Assembly: GCA_039024295.1 (NCBI GenBank)
Contig: JBCDIQ010000208.1
Span: 1 to 10,141, forward strand
Source of the DNA: JBCDIQ01 sp039024295
Lineage (GTDB): Bacteria > Bacteroidota > Bacteroidia > J057
Length of the DNA stretch: 10,141 bases
Direction: 5' to 3'
A program made the position numbers and the translations under genes. Shown here in pieces: positions 1 to 6,646 of this stretch. Each line of letters opens with the position of its first letter. Position 1 is the first letter of the stretch. The notes under the pieces were generated by a model. That model worked only from the letters and a program-made list of their open reading frames with translations, was not told where the DNA came from and made no database searches.

Positions 1-280
1 CTTAGCAAATGTAGGCAAAGAACTTTTTGTTCAGTTTAATCCATTTAATGGATCAGTATAGATAATTATGAGCGAGTACTTACTACAAGAAATATAAGTC
101 ATCCTTAATTGATCAGTCTTCGTGCTATAGAAAGGTAATAATCCGAGAGTAGCAATATTCTTTTCGATTGTGATCAGGTTTAAGGCTTCAAGAGGAATAA
201 GAATACTCCCAAATCTATCTCACAAGTAACAAAAGTGACTGATCAGGTAGATTCAAAAAAGTTGAAAAAATTTATGGTTA
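1..280. repeat. AT-rich non-coding stretch with four spaced GATCAG words
   Basis: No open frame of useful length is seen here. The word GATCAG occurs at 51, 111, 172 and 241, so the copies are 60, 61 and 69 bases apart. In the last three the word is part of the perfect palindrome TGATCA (110-115, 171-176, 240-245); the first reads GGATCA. The first two copies share the longer context TTAAT-K-GATCAGT and the last two share TGATCAGG. The stretch lies downstream of the decayed minus-strand regulator. It could be protein-binding sites, a degenerate spaced repeat, or chance in AT-rich DNA. I cannot assign a function. Confidence 0.3.
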
Positions 281-622
281 CTATCCTATATTCTCCTGAA
301 AGAACTCCCTGAACTTCTTTTGGGTAAGCATTTTATCGATGATATGGAAGACGGCCTTTTTGTTTTCTTCGTCTAGCTGGTTGAATAGCTTAATCTGCTC
401 ATTTCCAGTTTTATCTGTCAGTGTCACTCCTTGGGGGATGTCGCCTTCAAAGTTGACAATCTCGTCAATGCTAATCTCAAACAGAGAGGAAAGCTTTTGT
501 AGTTCTGCTACTCGGACTTCCGGTAGTGTTTCGTTAAGTGTGTCAGATTGTTCTGGGCTAGCAATTTTCACGGGAAAAGTCCTTCGAAAGGACGAGGATT
601 TTTTCCGGGGAAATGGCCTCAC
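281..622 (-). pseudogene. 5'-truncated XRE-family transcriptional regulator (C-terminal remnant)
   Basis: The open frame encodes 113 residues, but only about the last 78 look like a known family. From E-V-R-V-A-E-L-Q-K-L onward it matches the last helix of an XRE (Cro/cI-type) helix-turn-helix domain: L-S-S-L-F-E-I-S-I-D-E-I-V. A linker follows, then the usual C-terminal helix of Bacteroidota regulators (L-D-E-E-N-K-K-A-V-F-H-I-I-D-K-M-L). The first four DNA-binding helices, which should precede this point, are missing. The roughly 35 residues before it are low-complexity and basic (R-K-K-S-S-S-F-R-R) and come from a hairpin-rich sequence at 571-606. I looked in the other minus-strand frames upstream and saw no displaced HTH. 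I infer a deletion or rearrangement that removed the 5' end, so DNA binding should be lost. Expression of a short protein from an internal GTG cannot be excluded. Confidence 0.6.
571..606. repeat. Hairpin at the breakpoint of the truncated regulator
   Basis: A perfect inverted repeat GTCCTT-CGA-AAGGAC (579-593) is enclosed by GGAAAA (573-578) and TTTTCC (601-606). Read on the plus strand it ends in a run of six T, so it is terminator-like, but no plus-strand gene precedes it. It sits where recognisable XRE homology stops, so it may mark a rearrangement junction. Its origin is unknown. Confidence 0.4.
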
Positions 623-1232
623 GCTAAAGGCCTACCCTCGCCCATCAATCAACCCTAACCTGGACTTGTACAATGATAACCAGTTGGAAAAATACATCCG
701 TAAGGTGGCGGGCAGGCTGAAGTGGGAACGAGCGTGGTGGCTGCGTGCTTGAGTGAGCTTACAGAGCCTGGAGCATTACTGTTTAGAGCAGTTTAGTTGG
801 TACCTGCTAAAACCTAGGTAGCCTATTTTCCCCCCTGACCCCCTACCTGATTTCCCCTATATATTTGCAACAGTCACGGGCCATCGCTCCATGATATTGG
901 GTATCCGAATGTAGTAGAGACGGGAATTTCAGCCGGGACTGCGGGGAATAATTCCAGTGAATTGGTATAAGAACATACGTTTTATCGCTACTTCCCTTTT
1001 CCAACCGTTCAGAATGAGTCCATAGTCAACCCAATAATTGCTGTTCATTGAGTTGCAATTCTGTTTCCTTTAGTAGGTAAAACCATTTTTGACTACTTTT
1101 GCCGCGTAGCGGTGCAAGTATGATGGAGTCATCATATTGTCATCTCATCCTGTATCGCTTCCATTTACCAACCTTCCCCTAAGCCAGCCTAACTTTTTTG
1201 CAACAAACATCAGCTTTATTTAACTCCGCATT
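623..1232. other. Gene-free stretch upstream of the sugar symporter, with possible gene remnants
   Basis: No complete gene is seen in these roughly 600 bases. The plus-strand frame ending at the stop around 750-752 has a coding-like look over its last 45 or so codons, including N-P-N-L-D-L-Y-N-D-N-Q-L-E-K-Y-I-R-K. It has no plausible start of its own and I do not recognise it. On the minus strand, roughly 850-990, a frame stays open for about 44 codons but is also unrecognised. A TATATTTG at 860-867 matches the Bacteroidota -7 consensus TAnnTTTG, but I see no partner -33 TTG box. Two small inverted repeats at 1102-1112 and 1120-1135 lie nearer the symporter. The leader immediately before 1233 shows no Shine-Dalgarno sequence. 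Confidence 0.4.
1102..1135. promoter_or_regulatory. Two short dyads upstream of the symporter (possible operator)
   Basis: CCGC-GTA-GCGG at 1102-1112 is followed by ATGATG-GAGT-CATCAT at 1120-1135, a perfect 6-base dyad with a 4-base spacer. They lie about 100 bases before the symporter start, where a regulator could bind. No matched promoter boxes are visible beside them, so this is only a candidate site. Confidence 0.25.
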
Positions 1233-2912
1233 ATGGATTTTTCAATACTGGATTACGGCATATTTGCAGGATATGCCCTGGTAATTGTAGGGATTGCACT
1301 CTGGGTGAGCCGTAAAGGAGGAAAAACCTCTGAGGATTATTTCCTTGCGAGTAAATCCCTCCCCTGGTGGGCCATTGGCGCCTCGCTGATTGCCGCCAAT
1401 ATCTCTGCAGAACAATTTATTGGCATGTCTGGGTCTGGCTTTGCAATTGGCCTGGCGATTTCTTCCTACGAATGGATGGCAGCCATTACCCTGCTAATTG
1501 TCGGTAAATTTTTCCTGCCCATTTTCATTGATAAGCAGCTCTACACCATTCCCGAGTTTGTCGAAAGGCGCTACAGCACCAACCTAAAGACCATCCTCGC
1601 GGTGTTCTGGATCGGGCTGTACGTTTTTGTCAACCTTACCTCCGTCATGTACTTGGGGGCTACTGCCCTGGATGTCATCATGGGGGATGGAACAGGTTCC
1701 ATCCTGGTCCCTTGTATCATCGGGCTGGGGCTATTTGCTGCGGTATATTCCCTTTGGGGCGGCTTAGCGGCTGTTGCATGGACGGATGTGGTCCAGGTCG
1801 TGGTGCTCGTAGTGGGTGGACTCGTGACTACTTTTATCGCCCTTTCTCATGTGTCGCCAGACGGAGGCGTTATTTCCGGATTTACCACCATCCTCGATAA
1901 AGTGCCAGAAAAATTCTCCATGATCCTGGAGAAGGGCGAAATCCTTACGCCCAATGGAAAAGACGCCTGGTTTGACCTCCCCGGACTCGCCGTGTTGGTG
2001 GGGGGAATGTGGGTCGCCAACTTATACTACTGGGGGTTTAACCAGTACATCATCCAGCGTACCCTTGCCGCCAAAAGCTTAAAAGAATCTCAGCGTGGCA
2101 TTGCCCTTGCCGCTTTTATCAAGATCCTGATGCCACTCATCGTGGTTGTGCCAGGTATTGTGGCATACGTGATGAATGCTGGACCTGATGGGGTCGTGAC
2201 CGCTGAAACGGTGGATCCCTCATTTTTGAAAATGGTAGATGGGGAGTATAAGATCATCAACGATAATGCCTCTCCCTGGCTGATTGGCAATTTTATTCCC
2301 AACGGATTGAAGGGCTTGGTGTTAGCGGCGCTTGCAGCGGCCATTGTTTCCTCTCTGGCTTCCATGCTGAATTCTACTGCAACCATTTTCACCATGGACT
2401 TGTACAAGCCCTACCTGGGGAAAAATGCTTCTGAGACAAAACTGGTAACCGTCGGTAGAGCTTCGGCAGGGGTTGCCCTCATTGTTGCGATGCTACTGGC
2501 GCCCATGCTTCAAAACCTGGGACAGGTATTTCAGTACATCCAGGAATACACGGGGATTGTCAGCCCCGGAATCCTCGCCGTTTTCATCCTCGGGCTTTTT
2601 TGGAAGAAGACCACCAACAACGCCGCCATTTGGGGCGTACTGGTCTCAATTCCCATTGCGCTCTACTTCAAGGTAGCTCCTAACGGCTGGTCAGATGCAG
2701 GCTTTTTCCTTGACCTGCCATTCATGGACCAGATGTTTTACATCTGGCTGCTTACCATGGGCATTATGGTGGTGATCAGTTACCTGGAAAATAAGCAGGA
2801 AGATGAAGGCGATGAGCTCGATACCAAGCTCTTCGAGACAGGACCTATATTCAACATCAGCGCGATTGCAATCCTGATCATCATTGCAGGACTCTATGCG
2901 ATGTTTTGGTAA
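1233..2912 (+). CDS. sglT: Sodium/galactose-type symporter, SSS family (vSGLT-like)
   Basis: Predicted inner-membrane Na+-coupled sugar importer of 559 residues with many hydrophobic segments and no signal peptide. It follows the Vibrio parahaemolyticus galactose symporter vSGLT closely as I remember that sequence, including E-D-Y-F-L-A near the N-terminus, S-L-I-A-A-N-I-S-A-E-Q-F-I-G-M and N-L-Y-Y-W-G-F-N-Q-Y. Matching vSGLT positions by eye, the Na+ site is kept (A54, I57, A370, S373, S374). So are the sugar contacts Q61, E80, N263, K297 and Q437 and the gating tyrosine Y266. The contact equivalent to vSGLT Ser91 is Ala83. The chain is longer than vSGLT around residues 232-248, which probably lies in a loop. 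The start codon at 1233 gives the family's usual N-terminus. A strong terminator follows the gene. Galactose or glucose is the likely substrate, and the downstream lacZ and galK favour galactose. Confidence 0.93.
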   Translation: MDFSILDYGIFAGYALVIVGIALWVSRKGGKTSEDYFLASKSLPWWAIGASLIAANISAEQFIGMSGSGFAIGLAISSYEWMAAITLLIVGKFFLPIFIDKQLYTIPEFVERRYSTNLKTILAVFWIGLYVFVNLTSVMYLGATALDVIMGDGTGSILVPCIIGLGLFAAVYSLWGGLAAVAWTDVVQVVVLVVGGLVTTFIALSHVSPDGGVISGFTTILDKVPEKFSMILEKGEILTPNGKDAWFDLPGLAVLVGGMWVANLYYWGFNQYIIQRTLAAKSLKESQRGIALAAFIKILMPLIVVVPGIVAYVMNAGPDGVVTAETVDPSFLKMVDGEYKIINDNASPWLIGNFIPNGLKGLVLAALAAAIVSSLASMLNSTATIFTMDLYKPYLGKNASETKLVTVGRASAGVALIVAMLLAPMLQNLGQVFQYIQEYTGIVSPGILAVFILGLFWKKTTNNAAIWGVLVSIPIALYFKVAPNGWSDAGFFLDLPFMDQMFYIWLLTMGIMVVISYLENKQEDEGDELDTKLFETGPIFNISAIAILIIIAGLYAMFW

Positions 2913-2978
2913 GGAGCAGCAAAAAGCAATCTGCTAACTTGACCGGAATGCTCTCCGGTTGAAGGTTTGAAAAACTGT

Positions 2979-3019
2979 AATCGCCTAGAACTTTAATGTC
3001 GTCTCTAGGCGATTTTTTC
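2979..3019 (+). terminator. Rho-independent terminator after the symporter
   Basis: An 11-base perfect stem (AATCGCCTAGA at 2979-2989, TCTAGGCGATT at 3004-3014) with a 14-base loop ends in a run of six T at 3013-3018. It lies about 70 bases after the symporter stop, so the symporter is probably transcribed separately from the galactosidase gene. A smaller hairpin, ACCGG-8 bases-CCGGT, precedes it at 2942-2959. Confidence 0.85.
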
Positions 3020-3135
3020 AAGAGCAATAAGAATTTTTCTCTTGAAACTACGCTCCTATGTTTGGTGGTTGTTATTTAATTGAACAAACAAGCCAGTATT
3101 GTCCCCAATAAACTTGACTTGGGTCTGCAGATAGA

Positions 3136-3260
3136 TTTTTGCAAAAAGACGTGCGCGTTGGCCTCCCCAAACAGCGGGGGCGGTGAAGGGTCGCGGGAGG
3201 AAGCATTTGTTTGGGGGAGATTTTTGGATACTTTTCATCGATTGGAAAAGTATCAAAATC
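3136..3260. repeat. REP-like palindromic element made of stacked hairpins
   Basis: Three inverted structures follow each other in the gap between the symporter and the galactosidase. The first is the perfect palindrome TTTTTGCAAAAA at 3136-3147. The second has arms CTCCCCAAACA (3163-3173) and TGTTTGGGGGAG (3208-3219) around 34 G-rich bases. The third is a long stem: GATACTTTTC (3227-3236) pairs with GAAAAGTATC (3245-3254), and extends past a small bulge through GATTTT (near 3220-3225) and AAAATC (3255-3260). The local composition, very G-rich then AT-rich, differs from the flanks. Overlapping short open frames on both strands are explained by this structure and I do not call them genes. It may be a dispersed REP/BIME or MITE-type element. 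Confidence 0.55.
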
Positions 3261-3332
3261 CAACCTTTCCACTGCTACTTGAATTTTCTGGCCTTTAACA
3301 CAAACCCCATGAATAAAAGTAACTCAATTTAC

Positions 3333-3362
3333 TTTAGCTGATTACCTAATCATCTTTTAGCT
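3333..3362. promoter_or_regulatory. Candidate operator upstream of the beta-galactosidase gene
   Basis: The perfect dyad TGATTA-CC-TAATCA (3339-3352) is flanked by two direct copies of TTTAGCT (3333-3339 and 3356-3362) whose starts are 23 bases apart, about two helical turns. It sits about 70-95 bases before the start codon and overlaps the start of a -7-like TAATCTTG. That arrangement suits a sugar-responsive regulator, but no regulator gene of that kind is in the window. Confidence 0.35.
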
Positions 3363-3427
3363 AATCTTGCTTTAAGCCATCAATTGCCCATCTTGTAAAT
3401 GCATGAGCCGCAACAAAACCGAGTACG

Positions 3428-6400
3428 ATGAAATACCTTTTGATGAAGTCAGGTCCATTACTAGCCTTATTGGCCTGTATAGTTCTTCAAGGATGCCTCC
3501 AGCGCGAAATGAAAAAGCCTCAATACACCGCCTCAGCATGGGAGAATCCTGAATGGGAAGACCCGGAGATTTTCCAGATTAACAAAGAAGAACCGACCGC
3601 TTCATTTTACCGATATGCAAATGGTGAGGATGCATTGGCAAATGACAGCTGGGAGAACTCTCCTTTCTACCAGTCCCTCAACGGTACCTGGGATTTCTAT
3701 TTTGCAGAAAATGTGCAGGCCCGACCCGAGGACTTTTACAAAGAAGGCTTTGACCGAGCCGGATGGGACAAGATCGAAGTGCCTTCCAATTGGGAGTTGA
3801 AGGGATTTGGGATTCCGATTTACACCAACATTACCTACCCTTTTCCTGCGAATCCGCCTTTTATTCCCCATGAAATCAACAATATCGGAAGCTATATACG
3901 CGAATTCGAGGTTCCGGAATCATGGGATGGAAAGGAGGTGTACCTGCACTTTGCCGGGGTAAGCGGGGCCATGTATGTTTGGCTCAATGGGGAGTTCATC
4001 GGGTACAATGAGGGCAGCAAAACTCCCGCGGAGTTTAACCTTTCCAAGGTTGTGAAGACAGGTAAAAACAGCATTGCTGTTCAGGTCGTGCGCTGGTCGG
4101 ATGCCAGCTACATTGAAGACCAGGACTTTTGGCGACTGTCTGGGATCGAGCGGGATGTGTATGTCTATGCCACGAATCCTGTGACCATCAGGGACATTCA
4201 GGTGACGTCGGATGTGAGCGATGACTTTCGGGATGGGGAGTTTGGGCTTGAGGTCACGCTGTTGAATGCTACTAAGGCCAACAGCGAACAAACAGTTGAG
4301 GTCAAGCTGCTGGAGGGAGACAAGGAGATTTACACAGCATCAAAAACGGTAGCAGTTGCTCCGGGTAAGGCGACCACTGATTTCAAAACCATCATCCCTG
4401 ATGTTACCTACTGGAACGCGGAAAAGCCGTATCTGTACACCCTGTTGATTTCTGCGAATGGAGAATCCACGTCCCTTAAGGTGGGGTTCAGGAAGGTGAA
4501 AATTGAAAACAGCCAGTTTCTGGTGAATGGGCAAGCAGTCCTGATCAAAGGGGTGAACCTTCACGACCACCATCAGGTCAATGGGCATGTGGTGACGGCA
4601 GATTTGACCCGGAAGGACATGGAGCTGATGAAGCAAAATAACATCAACGCCATCCGTTGTAGCCATTATCCGAAAAACCCGCATTTCTACAGACTGGCAG
4701 ATGAATATGGCTTTTATGTGATTGATGAGGCCAACATTGAGTCGCACGGCATGGGCACCACCAATCAAGGGCAAGGGCTAACCCAAGACCTGGAAAAGCA
4801 GGCCAAGCACCCTGCCTACCTCGAGAACTGGCAAGTAGCCCACCTTGACAGGACCATCCGGATGTTTGAACGGGACAAGAATCACCCCAGCATTGTTACC
4901 TGGTCGCTAGGGAATGAGTCGGGAAATGGGCAGAATTTATTTGCAACCTATAAATGGCTAAAAGCCCGCGATGCCAGCAGACCGGTTCAATACGAGGGTG
5001 CTACCAAGTTTGAGAATACCGATATCCAGGCCCCGATGTATTGGGATATTCCGGCAATGCTGGCGTATGTGAAAGGAGAAAATACACGTCCACTAATCAT
5101 GTGCGAATATGCCCATGCCATGGGCAACAGTTTGGGAAACTTACAGGATTATTGGGATGTGATCGAAGCTCATCCAACCATGCAGGGAGGCTTTATCTGG
5201 GACTGGGTAGACCAGGGACTGCTAACCCATAATGAGGCCGGTGAGGCTTATTGGGCATATGGAGGTGACCTTGGAGGTGCTGAACTTCAAAATGACAAAA
5301 ACTTTTGTTTGAACGGGGTTGTCAATCCAGATAGGACGCCTCACCCTTCTTTATTTGAACTGAAGAAAGTGTACCAGTATGTCAAGTTTAAATTAGTCGA
5401 TAAAAAGACTGGCGAAGTTGAAATCAAAAATATGTATGACTTCACCCACCTCAGTACCCTCAACTTTTCATGGAAGCTGATGGAAGATGGGGTGGAGAAA
5501 GCTTCCGGTACGCTTCCTGCCATTGAGGTAGGGCCCCAAAAGAGCCAAAGGGTCAAAATTGAGCTACCTGGACCGGAAAAAGTGTCCGCCGAATATCACC
5601 TTAATCTCTACGCACACCTGGCAGAGGCGCAGCCGCTTATTCCGAAAGGCTATTTTATGGCATATGAGCAATTTGAGCTTCAGAAAGGAAGTTATTTAAC
5701 AAGTGCTGATGACGAGGCAGATAAGTTGGAGGTCACCAAGACAGATGCTACCCTTTCGATATCAGGGGATAATTTCCAGTTTGTATTTGATACCCGTTCG
5801 GGAGAATTGACAAGTATGGATTATGGGGATGGCAACCTCCTGCAACGGGGCTTCCAGCCTAATTTTTGGCGTGCACCAATCGACAATGATTTTGGTTACA
5901 ATATGCCAGAGAAGCTTGGGGCCTGGAAAGCGGCGGGTAAGAATAAGGTCCTGACTTCATTCGAAGATCAGGCGGAGGAACATGCGGTAGTGGTTACCTC
6001 CATCTACACGATGGAGGAGGTGGAAGGTGCTACAGTTGAACTCCGATATCGCATTTCCCCTGGAGGAAAACTAACCCTGACTACCGAACTTCGCGGGGTC
6101 TCAGAAAAGCTTCCTGTGCTTCCACGGTTTGGTACCAATGTAATCCTCAACGAAGCATTCAATCAGGTAAGCTGGTTTGGTCGGGGGCCTCACGAAAATT
6201 ACCGGGATAGGAAGACCTCTGCCTTGGTCGGGAAATATGCGGCAGCCGTGAAGGATCTGTACTTCCCCTACAGCCGTCCCCAGGAGAATGGGTATCGTAC
6301 AGAGGTGCGTTGGGCAAGCTTCGCGAATGCAAAAGGCAAAGGCATTAAGGTCACGTCAGCAATTCCTTTCTGCTTCAGCGCTCATCACCAATACAATGAT

Positions 6401-6595
6401 GACTTTGATCCCGGAAAGGCCAAAGCCCAGCGGCATACCACAGATATCATCCAGCGGGATTTGGTGAACCTCAATATTGACAAAGTCCAAATGGGAGTTG
6501 GAGGCGATAACAGTTGGGGGGCTATGCCGCATGATGAATACCTGATCTTCCCCAAAGACATGTCCTTTAGCTACGTGATTGAACCTTTGAGATGA
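3428..6595 (+). CDS. lacZ: Beta-galactosidase, glycoside hydrolase family 2, LacZ type, lipoprotein
   Basis: Predicted to hydrolyse terminal beta-D-galactosides such as lactose, releasing galactose. It has 1055 residues, close to LacZ (about 1023) plus a signal peptide. Residues 1-22 are hydrophobic and end in L-Q-G-C, a lipobox with Cys23, so it should be a lipoprotein outside the inner membrane. Domain order by eye: sugar-binding jelly roll (about 80-250, with D-F-W-R-L-S-G-I-E-R), Ig-like (about 255-355), TIM barrel (about 356-635), second Ig-like/DUF4981 (about 640-760), and the LacZ small-chain domain (about 775-1054, with F-W-R-A-P-I-D-N-D and F-G-R-G-P-H-E-N-Y). Catalytic residues are present: acid/base Glu497 in G-N-E-S-G-N-G and nucleophile Glu560 in M-C-E-Y-A-H-A-M-G-N. 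Mg-site residues Glu438 and His440 lie in N-I-E-S-H-G-M. Met6 is an alternative start that would leave a shorter signal. galK follows after 51 bases. The substrate could be a plant or algal galactoside rather than lactose. Confidence 0.95.
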   Translation: MKYLLMKSGPLLALLACIVLQGCLQREMKKPQYTASAWENPEWEDPEIFQINKEEPTASFYRYANGEDALANDSWENSPFYQSLNGTWDFYFAENVQARPEDFYKEGFDRAGWDKIEVPSNWELKGFGIPIYTNITYPFPANPPFIPHEINNIGSYIREFEVPESWDGKEVYLHFAGVSGAMYVWLNGEFIGYNEGSKTPAEFNLSKVVKTGKNSIAVQVVRWSDASYIEDQDFWRLSGIERDVYVYATNPVTIRDIQVTSDVSDDFRDGEFGLEVTLLNATKANSEQTVEVKLLEGDKEIYTASKTVAVAPGKATTDFKTIIPDVTYWNAEKPYLYTLLISANGESTSLKVGFRKVKIENSQFLVNGQAVLIKGVNLHDHHQVNGHVVTADLTRKDMELMKQNNINAIRCSHYPKNPHFYRLADEYGFYVIDEANIESHGMGTTNQGQGLTQDLEKQAKHPAYLENWQVAHLDRTIRMFERDKNHPSIVTWSLGNESGNGQNLFATYKWLKARDASRPVQYEGATKFENTDIQAPMYWDIPAMLAYVKGENTRPLIMCEYAHAMGNSLGNLQDYWDVIEAHPTMQGGFIWDWVDQGLLTHNEAGEAYWAYGGDLGGAELQNDKNFCLNGVVNPDRTPHPSLFELKKVYQYVKFKLVDKKTGEVEIKNMYDFTHLSTLNFSWKLMEDGVEKASGTLPAIEVGPQKSQRVKIELPGPEKVSAEYHLNLYAHLAEAQPLIPKGYFMAYEQFELQKGSYLTSADDEADKLEVTKTDATLSISGDNFQFVFDTRSGELTSMDYGDGNLLQRGFQPNFWRAPIDNDFGYNMPEKLGAWKAAGKNKVLTSFEDQAEEHAVVVTSIYTMEEVEGATVELRYRISPGGKLTLTTELRGVSEKLPVLPRFGTNVILNEAFNQVSWFGRGPHENYRDRKTSALVGKYAAAVKDLYFPYSRPQENGYRTEVRWASFANAKGKGIKVTSAIPFCFSAHHQYNDDFDPGKAKAQRHTTDIIQRDLVNLNIDKVQMGVGGDNSWGAMPHDEYLIFPKDMSFSYVIEPLR

Positions 6596-6646
6596 AGGGA
6601 AGCTCAATCCTGTTTACCTCCGAATCCGGATGATAAACCTTGAAAA

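Larger units (their letters stand above)
3020..3427. other. Intergenic leader of the lacZ-galK-DUF4301 unit
   Basis: This gap of about 400 bases holds the palindromic element at 3136-3260 and then an AT-rich leader of about 165 bases. The leader contains a dyad flanked by direct repeats (3333-3362). TAATCTTG at 3362-3369 is one mismatch from the Bacteroidota -7 box TAnnTTTG, but no convincing -33 box is visible. No protein-coding gene is supported here. Confidence 0.5.

Noticed and set aside
1..280. CRISPR-like array based on the spaced GATCAG words
   Set aside because: The repeated word is only 6-9 bases long, far too short for a CRISPR repeat, and no cas gene is present.
339..752. A 137-residue plus-strand open frame
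   Set aside because: Its first two thirds are antisense to the recognisable XRE regulator remnant. Only its tail beyond about 613 looks coding-like, and that is reported as a fragment.
820..860. A possible G-quadruplex on the minus strand (three long G runs)
   Set aside because: Only three runs of four or more G are present with a GG between them, so a stable four-run quadruplex is not clearly supported.
3056..3298. Overlapping short open frames on both strands between the symporter and lacZ
   Set aside because: They overlap one another in several frames and coincide with the palindromic element; none has family-like sequence or a convincing start.
3892..4774. Long minus-strand open frames inside the beta-galactosidase gene
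   Set aside because: They are antisense shadows of a GH2 enzyme whose domains and catalytic residues read clearly on the plus strand.
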